A DNA stretch of 55,030 nt from Candidatus Omnitrophota bacterium (GCA_020053475.1 JAGVNC010000008.1:1-55030); one strand, 5' to 3'; counted from the first letter of the stretch, positions 18,301-26,296 are shown. The notes: generated from the sequence alone by a model not told the origin. Program-made: numbers and translations.

Positions 18301-19897
18301 CTTTTAGCGCATACCCATGAGTGCTGTCGAAGTTTGTTCCTTCAATCGTCATGGGATATAGTCCGCCAGGCCCCATAGGGATGATATTTAAATCAAAAAT
18401 TTGTGGGACGCTTGTCAACTCTGGAGTTGGATAAAAAGGCGTGAAGTTGTTTTTTTCGACTCCGGATGTATTAGAATAAGGGTTTGTGACAACAAACACT
18501 TTGAGTTCGCCGACGACGTCGATAGTTGATAGATCAAGTAATAGTTGTTGGGGATTGATGAATTCAAAAGGCAATACAACTTCCTGATTATTGACTGTTG
18601 TTCCGACGTCCGTTAATCCGTTAGATTTAAAGGCCCCTTGCACGGCGTTAACGGGCATTTTGCTATTTTGGGAATTTAAGTCCCAAGTGCTGGGAATAGA
18701 AATATCTAATTTAGTTTCGGCGGGAACGAGGGCTGCATTTTTGGTGTTCGATTCCGTATACTGTTTCACGATTTTAACAGAGAAATAAACAATGTTATCA
18801 ACGGTGACCGCATCCACCGTCATTTTATCGAATTTGACCTGCATCTTTGTCGGACTGATATAAGTGGACGAAAAATTCAATGGCGCATTTGTTCCATTGG
18901 CATATTCTGCCTCAATCACCACCTGGCTTATCGGGTCAAAGCCGATCCCGTCCAAGTCATAAACATATTTCCCATCGGCTCCGACAGGATTAGTATTCAT
19001 ATCCACGATTTCTGGGGCTAAATGGATGGAGGCAGGGGTTTCTTGACCAATAATAGTGATTTCTTCGCTAAAGTTAGACGGCCCAACATCAGGCACATAG
19101 ACAGCAAGAACCATCTTGATGCTTTCGCTGGAAGCGGATAAAGGAATTTTAATGTGTTCGGGATCGACAAAGACATAGGCCTGATTGTTAAGTGTCAATG
19201 GAGTTTTATCCCCGTTGGGATGAATGATATCTCCGGCAATCGTCATATTGTTTGTAAAATTTTTCCCTGTTAACACCAGTTCAGTCACCCCTAAATTAAA
19301 ATTAAGCGGGTTGGGTTCAACCGCCGTGATTTGCGGGAGAGGAACAATGTATTTAGAAAAAAATACGGGGAAGGGGATAGAAGCAAGTTTGTCATCGGGA
19401 TTATAAACGATAAATTGGGCTGTAAAATCAACATCCGCTTTCGCCCCTTCGAAATGAACAATGATTGTTTGATCATTAATGATATCAAATGCAGGATATT
19501 CAAGAATTTTCTCTTCACTTCCCGATATGTCCGTTACAATGACATAAAGTTTGTTCCCAAGGCTAAAGTTCTCTCCGCTAAGCGTTAATTGCTGGCAAGT
19601 AAATAATGCACAAGGATTAGGTGTTGCGGCAGTGATCTTGGGGTTAGCCGCATCCCCGGTCGTCACTTTGCTTTGGTTGCTTGGAGGGAGACTTTTAACG
19701 ACGGTTCCTTGGCTGAATAGAGCAGAGGGTTGAATAACATCGGATTTAGAAATAATTTTACGGCTTATTTTCCCACTCAGCTGTGTGGAGGAGGAAACAT
19801 TGTTTCTAGCGAAAGCAAAAGAGGCATTGAGAAGAAGAAAACAACTTACGATGAAATAGATAAGAAAGAAATGTCTCGTTTTTAAAGGTGTAAGCAT
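15362..19897 (-). CDS. Giant exported TIG/Ig-like protein with lyase-like C-terminal region, paralogue A
   Basis: 1511 residues from ATG 19897, which has GGAGGGG five bases upstream; the frame stays open 222 bases further, but that part is the terminator and riboswitch. Signal peptide 1-30 (cleavage near FAFA-RN). TIG/IPT modules lie at about 86-180 (C96/C101 pair), 187-284 and 295-395, with further Ig-like modules to about 710. Residues about 715-830 (PLPKGLYP, PFGVVDYD, VPAQVD) recall the N-terminal domain of YetA/PcRGLX-type rhamnogalacturonan lyases. The last 500 residues are mostly helical with conserved tracts (GGKTSGEEMHITEGLRTAYAG, MYASRQ, MPYYYD) and may be a toroid of the kind seen in polysaccharide lyases; this is a tentative fold guess. 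Paralogue at 20781. Controlled by a c-di-GMP riboswitch. Confidence 0.85.
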   Translation of the reverse strand: MLTPLKTRHFFLIYFIVSCFLLLNASFAFARNNVSSSTQLSGKISRKIISKSDVIQPSALFSQGTVVKSLPPSNQSKVTTGDAANPKITAATPNPCALFTCQQLTLSGENFSLGNKLYVIVTDISGSEEKILEYPAFDIINDQTIIVHFEGAKADVDFTAQFIVYNPDDKLASIPFPVFFSKYIVPLPQITAVEPNPLNFNLGVTELVLTGKNFTNNMTIAGDIIHPNGDKTPLTLNNQAYVFVDPEHIKIPLSASSESIKMVLAVYVPDVGPSNFSEEITIIGQETPASIHLAPEIVDMNTNPVGADGKYVYDLDGIGFDPISQVVIEAEYANGTNAPLNFSSTYISPTKMQVKFDKMTVDAVTVDNIVYFSVKIVKQYTESNTKNAALVPAETKLDISIPSTWDLNSQNSKMPVNAVQGAFKSNGLTDVGTTVNNQEVVLPFEFINPQQLLLDLSTIDVVGELKVFVVTNPYSNTSGVEKNNFTPFYPTPELTSVPQIFDLNIIPMGPGGLYPMTIEGTNFDSTHGYALKGTITSNGISGSFNLPLTYVNSTTLSAKIPSLEYDTDANLYIYDTTSGKSSNTKTVLFKAPVPIPSVIAPSEFHEIDGLTMDIQINNCTVNPCQLSGQMNLEGDMTPLTLPTPFIGNLVPVTLPLLEKNQTAIVTIVAKNSYDKGESAETLVYAPEDSNQEPLEAGDIVAVMEMDRPIANEFILHGAIPLPKGLYPTLDGSVPFGVVDYDDTVVPAQVDIVTRFPDSTDGASVVEISARVHRDPSELAAKLKYNVVMTNYTPLGDLTDTSVLGFLKNTPNLPSNLKNDILKEGSLVIKAEDFESSYSYSLDIFKGYSKIMRGNTNGDIRRTIRTYDVLTPSSPTMAAYSHLQGVFAYVTTSTDSDVLLLDMRVVNASNGMDKTTAKDDVFNEMFFKYLRIENVPAGWAIKADVEDPYTGYLTSEPNNFYIVKPLTSGNHYMDRQAQFHRRYAIYPIGKEAEAEALLRGEGLAFNIDAKDAEGNQYFSWWNKNVAAYAAQRHALPNYDTVGVNPTDSKNKIQADLKADYDEIYNALKLGIASGDDIVHPVLGWAHSYNIDYGGKTSGEEMHITEGLRTAYAGSKEGLKTYEMLLRMYASRQRVFFVDQYGNPNDIEQHLMACPKNPSELYQNAEYDILTLTPTNLDESDPFGFQEIDEPWYEEPPADMMPYYYDELKAIKIIDNQHLFRYLRNALVLVYLNNDPIAKDEFEMEAQNIELTYTTHPKKKWDNTCINIASETLRAHKLNASANPGTGIELLNRDEAWVALTMATQYSIADDNWRNKKRYWFDAYTDIFDLAQIDCTGLFRSQFNSGKILENHQGTQQYEEYLLKIALTGILKSVYDGADEVRADQAKDVLVRGYYPTFNPPLWNVTKQYPWSQIATANIPKTVMYCPDTYDYPADSHDDGTKVTGKDYLSIPGYAYDLTGDIMFIEQAAKTVGASPTDYADIEKKIMAKGGDKMFDTTWAYTLRIVQELMGKY

Positions 19898-19926
19898 AGG
19901 ACCCCTCCAGGAGTTATGCTGACAAT

Positions 19927-19957
19927 AAAAAAACCTATTCGGCCAGCGAATAGGTTT
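19927..19957 (-). terminator. Riboswitch-linked intrinsic terminator
   Basis: On the minus strand AAACCTATTCG (19957-19947) pairs perfectly with CGAATAGGTTT (19941-19931) and runs into a T-run (19933-19927). It lies 12 bases after the riboswitch aptamer and 29 bases before the start codon, the position of an expression platform that acts by premature termination. Confidence 0.9.
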
Positions 19958-19969
19958 AGAGTCAGAAAA

Positions 19970-20066
19970 CCATCGGCAGCTGGCTACCCTGTATCCGTCA
20001 AGAACGGATGAGGGTCCTATAGCTTTGCGCCCTACTCTTACGAGCAGTTTGCCTTTATCAACGGTG
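19970..20066 (-). promoter_or_regulatory. Cyclic-di-GMP-I (GEMM-I) riboswitch A
   Basis: Read on the minus strand, the P1 arm CCGTTG (from 20064) pairs with CGATGG at the end; GGCAAAC, then a stem-loop, GGGCGCAAAGC, a second stem, a hairpin and GGGTAGCCAGCTGCCGATGG follow in the order and spacing of the GEMM-I consensus (GGCAAACC, GGGACGCAAAGCC, GGUAGC-GGUUACCG). The tetraloop-receptor and ligand-pocket elements are recognisable. The class binds c-di-GMP (established knowledge). It is followed by a terminator and then the giant gene A. Confidence 0.93.
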
Positions 20067-20091
20067 AAACAACGAATTGTTTTATGCTTGA

Positions 20092-20113
20092 AGTATACCA
20101 TCGCACAAACTCG
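20092..20113 (-). promoter_or_regulatory. Promoter of riboswitch A transcript
   Basis: On the minus strand an extended -10, TGGTATACT (TATACT at 20097-20092), with TTGTTT at 20119-20114 sixteen bases upstream. The start near 20085 leaves about 20 bases before the aptamer. Confidence 0.5.
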
Positions 20114-20152
20114 AAACAAGATGTCAAAGGCCGTTTTGAGAAAACGGTTCCT

Positions 20153-20527
20153 TTAATCTTGCCCTAAAATATTTTCTAAAAAATTTGTGGATGAAAATAA
20201 AGGAGGAAGAAGAAAAGAAGGCAAAGGAATGATCCATCGATGGGGAATTTGAAAAAAATCCCCAAAGTCCATCCCGGGGGCTTTACCATTGAGAACCCAG
20301 TGGGTGTTTGGAAATTGTTTATTATGATCTGGCCAAAGGGAGAGACCCCTTGACGTCAACAGCGCCTTAACACAAGGGATATCTGCCTTAAGGGTGATCC
20401 ATAATAATACAGGAATGGCATAGAAAGCCACACTTGGGTAGCATGTTGTATCAGTATTAAACACTTTATGGGATGCCTCATATTCTTCCTTTATTTTCAA
20501 CCATAGAATAAAAATTAGCAGCGCCAA
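20153..20527 (-). CDS. Doubtful 124-residue frame
   Basis: An open frame with a possible TTG start at 20527 and no ribosome binding site. The first residues are hydrophobic (ALLIFILWL) and could be a signal anchor; the rest (CYPSVAFYAIPVLLWITLK, HWVLNGKAPGMDFGDF) reads somewhat like real protein. It lies between the terminator of giant gene B and the promoter of giant gene A, so it may be a decayed gene fragment. I see no known domain. The stretch 20528-20720 upstream holds nothing I can name. Confidence 0.3.
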   Translation of the reverse strand: MALLIFILWLKIKEEYEASHKVFNTDTTCYPSVAFYAIPVLLWITLKADIPCVKALLTSRGLSLWPDHNKQFPNTHWVLNGKAPGMDFGDFFQIPHRWIIPLPSFLLPPLFSSTNFLENILGQD

Positions 20528-20723
20528 AAAACTGTAGACGTGATTTTATCGGTCAGTCTGAATGGTATTAAATAAATGTCTATCGAGTTTTTTATTGCTC
20601 ACTAATGTGATGCTGAAAGTATAATCTATAATTGACATAATGCAAGGGCTGGGGGGAGGCAAAATTTTATACAATTGTTATCCAGTGGTAAGCCATTAGG
20701 ATTTAATGAGTTATCGTGAAGAA

Positions 20724-20757
20724 AAAGAAAGAGGGCCACGGAAAAAATCCGTGGCCC
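20724..20757 (-). terminator. Intrinsic terminator after giant gene B
   Basis: On the minus strand GGGCCACGG (20757-20749) pairs with CCGTGGCCC (20741-20733), loop ATTTTTT, then TCTTTCTTTTTC. It lies 24 bases past the stop codon. Confidence 0.85.
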
Positions 20758-20780
20758 CTTGAGAGGGAATGGACATCTTG

Positions 20781-23700
20781 TTAGGGGAATAACCCATTAA
20801 CTTCTTGAACGACACGCAAAAAATATTGTTCATTATTTTCATTTTCGGATTTACTTTGCATTTTAGACATCAAGGATTCATAATTCCCCACAGTGGTCCC
20901 ATAGGCTTGCGCGGCTTTGTTTAAGTAGTCAATGTCATACGTTACTTTATACCCATTGGCCAGAGCGGTCCCTAAATCACATGTTCCGCACTCTCCGGCG
21001 AATGACCCGGAAGGATAATCAAACGTATCAGGGCAATAGGCCACTGTTTGCTCAATGTCCCCTGTGGCAATGATATTATTAGGCTCTTCTTTCACAACAT
21101 TCCAAATAGGAACAGTGATGATCGTTTGATATAGTTGATTGACCATTTCTTTAATTTGAGATACCCTTACAGGATCTAGGCCGTCAAAGACATTTTCGAT
21201 TGCGCCTTCGTATGAATTCGTGTCGATCAAGGCTTCGTACTTCTGTGCAGCCCGATGATTGGTGAGTAATTTGCCGGTATTGTAGGTAGATTGCAAAAAT
21301 CCAGTACACGGAATGTGAGCGGTATTAGACAAATCGGCTAAATTTTCAAACCAATATTTCTTATTGGCTCGCCATTGCTCATCACCAGAAGCATAAGCGG
21401 AATTCATGATATTAAGCATATGCCCATGGGCACGGCCATAGCCATCAAGCCCTATCCCAGGATTTGCGTTAGCTTCTCCGATAAAATCAAGCATACTTCC
21501 GGAGATAGGAGCGCAAACATATCCTTTTCCGGCTTGCCATTTTTCTCCAGGATAGACCGGGAATGATAATTCGACATTTTGAGCATCGAGCAAAATTCCA
21601 TCTTTGGCCATCGGATCATTTCTTAACCAAAGGAGGACATACAAACTTCGTACGGCTCGTATTCTGTGTTGATAATCGATAATATCCACTGCATTAATAT
21701 TGTCGTAATAATAAGGTAATAGATTATTGTCTATCACATATTGTGTTTGATCGATGGATCCTGTCCCAAAACCCCAAATATTTCCGGATTTTGCAACATC
21801 CATGGGAACACCGTTTGCCCAGCTAAAAGCAACTTTTTGTTCAGTTTTAGCACTATCATTAGGGCAAGCCTTTAATAGCTGGCTCACATCGACTTGGCTT
21901 CCGTCATTGTTAAACAAAGCGATGGCCTGACGGCTGGCATACATGCGTTCGATGAGATTATAGAGTAAAATCCCTTTTCTAGACCCGGCATAAGCCGTGT
22001 GAAGCCCATCGGTAATAAATATTTCGTTTCCGCCTGTCATCCCGCCATATTCAACTCCATAAGATTGGGCCCAGCCCATCACACCTTTGGAAACAGGATA
22101 ATCGCAGACTTGTTGTGGAACTCCATCAACTGTTACTGTCTTTTTTGAACAAGATCCCGTTGTGACCAAATTTAGCAAATAGCTATAATCACCCGCTAAT
22201 TTTGACTCCACAGCTGCTCTGGCCTTAATAGGATCGGACCCGGCCCCTTTGAAATCCAAACTGGCTAAAGGATCTCTTTGCGGGAAATAGTTTCCGGTAG
22301 ATTCATTCCACCAAGACCAAAGTTGCTGGCCATTTTGATCTTTGGCATCGATGACAGCACCCCAACCTTCGAGGTCCAATTGGGCCTTGGCTTCGGCGTC
22401 TTTTCCCAGATAAGCAAGCGCAATACGGCGATGGAATTGGGATCGAGGAGGCATATAGTTCATACTTCCCGGGACTTCTTTAACAAGTTCGTGATAAACA
22501 TCGCTTCCGGCCAAAGTCCCACCGGTAGCCGTATAAGGATCGGTAACATCGGATAATCTTACCCATCCCACAGGAATAACTATTTTCAGGGTTTTAAAAA
22601 ACATATTGTCGATGGCGTCATCTTTCGGGTCGGTTTTATCTAACCCGTTCATCGCATTACTGATGATCAAATCTAGCAAGACGACATTGGAATTAGCCTG
22701 AGTGGTGACATACGCATGGACACCCATTAAATGCGACAATGTGCCTGGATAGGCGGATGTCATGACGTCAAATGTCTTTACGGTTCTTTTAACATCTCCA
22801 TTATCACCGCCGCGCATAATTTTAGAAGAGCCTGTCAAAAGATCCATTGTATAAGGGTTTCCTTTTGCATCTTGGGCCTGCATGGTCAGCTTGCCTGGCT
22901 TTAAAAGATCTTTAATATTTGGGAGAAGCCCAGGAAGATTGGTTAAAAAGGCAATAGTCTCTTTATTCGAGACATCGCCCACGGCTGAATGAGGAGCAAC
23001 AACAACAGAATATTGAAGCCGTGTATTGGGGGCTACAGGATTTTTAATATGAACCCGAGCATTGAGTTCAACAACCGCTGCGCCGTCCGTAGCAAAACTA
23101 GGATACTTCGTGACTGTATCCACTTGCGCCGGAACAGCACTTCCATCGGCATCAAGGAATCCAAAAGGAATCAATCCATCAGCGGCGGGGAATACGCCCT
23201 TGGGAACAGGCATCGTCGCATTAAGCGTAAATGTTCCATCGGCCGCCGTAACGGTCGGCTTATCAATTTCAATGATAGCGACAACATCACCGGCTTCAAG
23301 AGGTTCTTGATCAGGATCTTCCGGAGCATAAACAAGCGTCTCAGCGCTTCCTCCTTTGTCATAACTGTTCTTCGCAACAATGGTAACGGTTGCCGTCTGG
23401 TTTTTTCCTAAAAGAGGCAATGTGACCGGGACAAGATTTCCTGTGAAAGGAGCAGGGAGTGCTAAGGGAGTCATATCCCCCCCCAAATTCATCTGCCCGG
23501 ATAATTGGCATGGATTGACCGTACAGTTATTGATTTGAACATCCATGATCAACCCGTCTTTCTGATAAAATGTTGCCGGAGCATTGACACTCGGTGTGGG
23601 GATAACAGCTTTAAATAAAGTTGTCTTCGTGTTTGATGATTTTCCTGTTGTCGTATCCTGAACATACAAGTTTGCATTGATGTCATCCTGGAGTTCAGGG

Positions 23701-25925
23701 ATTTTAGCAATCAATGTTGTCAGGTTGTTGTAGGTTATAGGTAAATTGAAGGAACCTGTGACGCCGTTGGACGTCATCGTTCCTTTGAGCGCATAACTGT
23801 GCGAACTTAAGAAGTTAGTTCCTTCGATCACCATCACATATAATCCATCCGATCCGGCTTGAGCGAGGTTAAGATCAAAGACAGCCGGCACGCTGGTGAT
23901 GGCCGGTGCCGGATAATTGGGCGTAATATTGATCGTCCATATAGACGACAATTTATTCCAGGGAAGGTTTTGAATAAAGAATTTTAAGGTCGTTATGGCT
24001 GTTATGTCTAAAGGTAAATCGATCGTTAATTGTGTTGGGCTGAGAATCCCGACTGGATAATCGACGGTTTGATTGTTGGCAGTCATTTTTACTTGAGTTT
24101 TACCGTCAAGTTTAAATCCCGTGCCATAAACCGTTAGATTGTTGGGCTGCGTGTTGAGGTCCCAGCTGGTCGGCGTCGAAGAGCTGATCGTCGGTTTATT
24201 TTCAAAGGGCAACAACGTGGTATTCATTTCATTCGATGTTTTGGCGTAAGGCTCAAGATTGACGACATGATAAATAAGCGAATAGATATCCGCGGTACTG
24301 ATCGCATCGACTTGGATCTCCGGGGTTAAAATGTGCAATTCTTTATCGCTAACAAATTGAGAGGTGTAATTAAGTGCCACATTTATCCCGTTAGCGGTCG
24401 CTTGAAGGACAACTTGACTATCTGAGTTAAACCCCGTCCCGTTGAGCACTAGATGAAAATCATTCCCTATCTTTGTTGCGACGTTCTGATCCAGGACTTC
24501 ATCGGCGGAAGTGATCGTCGGTGCCGGTTCAAACCCGATAACATCTAATTGTGCTTCATTGGAAAACTTGTTGTAGGGTTCGTTCTCAACGTGGAATGTA
24601 TAGGTTTTGCTTTCATTCATTTGAGGGATTTTGATCACAAGAGTGTTCCCATTAATTTCATAAGCTAATTCCATGCCGACAACTTTGCTGCTGGGTTTTA
24701 ATCCAGCCGTTTCCAGGGAGACAGAATACAGCCCATTGGCATCGGCATCAACCAGGTTCTGATCAAGTGTCGTTTGGCTTGATAAAATTTCAGGAGATGG
24801 TTCAAAGGCAACGACGCTTAATTGGGCCTCGTTAGAGATTTTGTTATAGGGCTCGTTTTCAACATGGAATGTGTATGTTTGATTTTCATTGAATAGAGGG
24901 ACGTTGATCGTAACCGTGTCTCCATTAATGTCATAAGAGAAATCCAATCCAATGATTTTACTTGTCGGTTTTAAACCAGAGGCGTTGACCGAGACAATGT
25001 AAAAACCATTTGCATCCGGACTGACAAGATTTTGATCAAGCATCAGTTCAGAAGATAAAAGAACAGGGGCCGGCTCGATCCCAATGACATCAACCACTGT
25101 TGAATTTGATTGGCCGGCGACGGGATCATTGAAGACAAAAGAAATTTTGCTGTTTTCTTCGGAAGGCAGGGTGAGCATATCAAGAGGAACATTCACATGC
25201 TGAGCGTCGATGTATTGATAGGTTGCGGGGTCAAGGCTCAATGCCGTTTCGCCTCCATCCATGTGAATAATTTTGCCGATCAGCGTCATGTTATTCGTGA
25301 AATTATCCCCGGTGATGGTTAGTTGAGAAACTTCTAAATTAAGATCAACGGGGTTAGGCTCCACGACGTTGATGATCGGATCGGGAGGATCATATTTTAA
25401 GAAGTTAACCTTAACAGAGTTGGAAGCAAGCTTTAATAATGGATCATGAACAACAAATTCTGCTGAAAAATCAGTGTTGATGTTGCTTCCATCAAAATTA
25501 ACGACGATTGTTTGATCATTGATCACTTCAAAAAAAGGATAAGAAATGATCTGTTTATGGCCATCTGTAGGATCGGTGACGATGACATAAAGTTTGTCCT
25601 CTGCATTAAAATTGTTTCCACTGATCGTTAATTGGTGGCAATCATACAGAGAACAAGGATCGGGGCTGATTGAGGTGATTTGCGGTTTCGGAGCATCGGC
25701 CGCTTTAGCATTGTTCTGATTATCTTCAGGGATGGCATTGACAAGCGTTCCTTGAATAAGGGCTAGGTCTGTTTTAGTCCCTTGAATTTTGGTGAAGAAT
25801 TTACCTTGATATAATTTGGGTGAACTCTCCCCGGCGAAAACTAAGGAATGATTAAACAGGAATAATGACGTCAGAAGAACAACAATAAAAAATCGTTTAG
25901 AATAAAAAAAATGAGTCGCGCACAT
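20781..25925 (-). CDS. Giant exported TIG/Ig-like protein with lyase-like C-terminal region, paralogue B
   Basis: 1714 residues, AAGGGGGAG before ATG 25925. Signal peptide 1-31 (FIVVLLTSLFLF core). Opening TIG/IPT module about 80-175 with C91/C96, a second at about 180-280, then two nearly identical 90-residue modules (LDQNLV...YTFHVENEPYNKxSNEAQL) at about 285-465, further modules to about 860, a YetA/PcRGLX-like segment (PVPKGVFPAADGLIPFGFLDADGSAVPAQVD) at about 905-940 and a C-terminal helical region like paralogue A (GGMTGGNEIFITDGLHTAYAGS, MYASRQ, LPYYYD). It has about ten cysteines in the second half, unlike most proteins here, as expected for an extracytoplasmic protein. Catalysis is not proven. 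Preceded by c-di-GMP riboswitch B. Confidence 0.85.
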   Translation of the reverse strand: MCATHFFYSKRFFIVVLLTSLFLFNHSLVFAGESSPKLYQGKFFTKIQGTKTDLALIQGTLVNAIPEDNQNNAKAADAPKPQITSISPDPCSLYDCHQLTISGNNFNAEDKLYVIVTDPTDGHKQIISYPFFEVINDQTIVVNFDGSNINTDFSAEFVVHDPLLKLASNSVKVNFLKYDPPDPIINVVEPNPVDLNLEVSQLTITGDNFTNNMTLIGKIIHMDGGETALSLDPATYQYIDAQHVNVPLDMLTLPSEENSKISFVFNDPVAGQSNSTVVDVIGIEPAPVLLSSELMLDQNLVSPDANGFYIVSVNASGLKPTSKIIGLDFSYDINGDTVTINVPLFNENQTYTFHVENEPYNKISNEAQLSVVAFEPSPEILSSQTTLDQNLVDADANGLYSVSLETAGLKPSSKVVGMELAYEINGNTLVIKIPQMNESKTYTFHVENEPYNKFSNEAQLDVIGFEPAPTITSADEVLDQNVATKIGNDFHLVLNGTGFNSDSQVVLQATANGINVALNYTSQFVSDKELHILTPEIQVDAISTADIYSLIYHVVNLEPYAKTSNEMNTTLLPFENKPTISSSTPTSWDLNTQPNNLTVYGTGFKLDGKTQVKMTANNQTVDYPVGILSPTQLTIDLPLDITAITTLKFFIQNLPWNKLSSIWTINITPNYPAPAITSVPAVFDLNLAQAGSDGLYVMVIEGTNFLSSHSYALKGTMTSNGVTGSFNLPITYNNLTTLIAKIPELQDDINANLYVQDTTTGKSSNTKTTLFKAVIPTPSVNAPATFYQKDGLIMDVQINNCTVNPCQLSGQMNLGGDMTPLALPAPFTGNLVPVTLPLLGKNQTATVTIVAKNSYDKGGSAETLVYAPEDPDQEPLEAGDVVAIIEIDKPTVTAADGTFTLNATMPVPKGVFPAADGLIPFGFLDADGSAVPAQVDTVTKYPSFATDGAAVVELNARVHIKNPVAPNTRLQYSVVVAPHSAVGDVSNKETIAFLTNLPGLLPNIKDLLKPGKLTMQAQDAKGNPYTMDLLTGSSKIMRGGDNGDVKRTVKTFDVMTSAYPGTLSHLMGVHAYVTTQANSNVVLLDLIISNAMNGLDKTDPKDDAIDNMFFKTLKIVIPVGWVRLSDVTDPYTATGGTLAGSDVYHELVKEVPGSMNYMPPRSQFHRRIALAYLGKDAEAKAQLDLEGWGAVIDAKDQNGQQLWSWWNESTGNYFPQRDPLASLDFKGAGSDPIKARAAVESKLAGDYSYLLNLVTTGSCSKKTVTVDGVPQQVCDYPVSKGVMGWAQSYGVEYGGMTGGNEIFITDGLHTAYAGSRKGILLYNLIERMYASRQAIALFNNDGSQVDVSQLLKACPNDSAKTEQKVAFSWANGVPMDVAKSGNIWGFGTGSIDQTQYVIDNNLLPYYYDNINAVDIIDYQHRIRAVRSLYVLLWLRNDPMAKDGILLDAQNVELSFPVYPGEKWQAGKGYVCAPISGSMLDFIGEANANPGIGLDGYGRAHGHMLNIMNSAYASGDEQWRANKKYWFENLADLSNTAHIPCTGFLQSTYNTGKLLTNHRAAQKYEALIDTNSYEGAIENVFDGLDPVRVSQIKEMVNQLYQTIITVPIWNVVKEEPNNIIATGDIEQTVAYCPDTFDYPSGSFAGECGTCDLGTALANGYKVTYDIDYLNKAAQAYGTTVGNYESLMSKMQSKSENENNEQYFLRVVQEVNGLFP
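24530..25075 (-). repeat. Tandem Ig-like module duplication inside giant gene B
   Basis: Two consecutive units of about 270 bp encode modules sharing YTFHVENEPYNK, SNEAQL, LDQNLV and ANG-Y-VS. The similarity extends to the DNA level, so the duplication is fairly recent. Confidence 0.7.
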
Positions 25926-25995
25926 GGCTTCTCCCCCTTGACCATACGTCTGACAAAAGGCCTATTTAAGTTGCAAATAAGTCTGTGTTAGACGA

Positions 25996-26091
25996 CCATT
26001 GGTAACTGGCAACCCTTGATCTGTAACGCAGATCGGAGGGCCCTTTAGCTTTGCGTCCCGCTCTTTCGAACGGTTTGCCCTGTATCAATAG
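25996..26091 (-). promoter_or_regulatory. Cyclic-di-GMP-I (GEMM-I) riboswitch B
   Basis: On the minus strand P1 CTATTG (26091-26086) pairs with CAATGG (26001-25996). Between them are CAGGGCAAACC, a loop with CGAAAG (a GNRA tetraloop), GCGGGACGCAAAGC, a hairpin built on GATCTGCG/CAGATC, and GGGTTGCCAGTTACC. This matches the GEMM-I consensus even better than riboswitch A. The 70 bases to the start codon hold only a weak AU-rich hairpin (CTTATTT/AAATAGG, about 25977-25957) followed by CCTTTTG, so the output could be weak termination or translational. Confidence 0.93.
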
Positions 26092-26218
26092 TTTCGTGTT
26101 TCTTCGCTGATGAAATATCCCAAGGGATACTGTTCAGCCAGGTGGATACGCTAATGTGGGTGGAACGGATCGTTTGGCAGCCTGAAAGAAAGGCTGTTGG
26201 ATAACTGCAGGAATGTCC

Positions 26219-26262
26219 GTTACAAAAAAAATAACTCACGCACATAGTTTTTCCCCTTTAAC
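26219..26262 (-). pseudogene. Second copy of the giant gene B translation start, upstream of the riboswitch
   Basis: On the minus strand GTTAAAGGGGAAAAACT then ATGTGCGTGAGTTATTTTTTTT nearly matches the true start (GTCAAGGGGGAGAAGCC then ATGTGCGCGACTCATTTTTTTT) base for base, about 80 % over 40 bases. The ATG at 26245 opens a frame of 66 codons (MCVSYFFCNGHS...) that runs into the riboswitch and has no signal-peptide core. It is either a remnant of an older gene start separated by the inserted riboswitch, or a leader frame. Confidence 0.6.
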
Positions 26263-26287
26263 TCTTTGTGCGGTGAGTTCTACAGCA

Positions 26288-26296
26288 AGTATAACA
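26288..26296 (-). promoter_or_regulatory. Extended -10 promoter candidate upstream of riboswitch B
   Basis: On the minus strand TGTTATACT (TATACT at 26293-26288). A transcript from about 26281 would carry the leader start at 26245 and then riboswitch B. No clear -35 box. Confidence 0.4.

Noticed and set aside
19898-20119. N-terminal extension of giant protein A by 74 residues
   Set aside because: The bases form the c-di-GMP riboswitch, terminator and ribosome site; the signal peptide starts at 19897.
24530-25075. CRISPR-like repeat signal in giant gene B
   Set aside because: The repetition is a coding-frame Ig module duplication with 270-bp period, not short repeats with spacers.
26045-26245. 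66-codon frame MCVSYFF... as a functional gene
   Set aside because: It runs into the riboswitch aptamer and lacks a signal-peptide core; kept only as a duplicated start remnant or leader.
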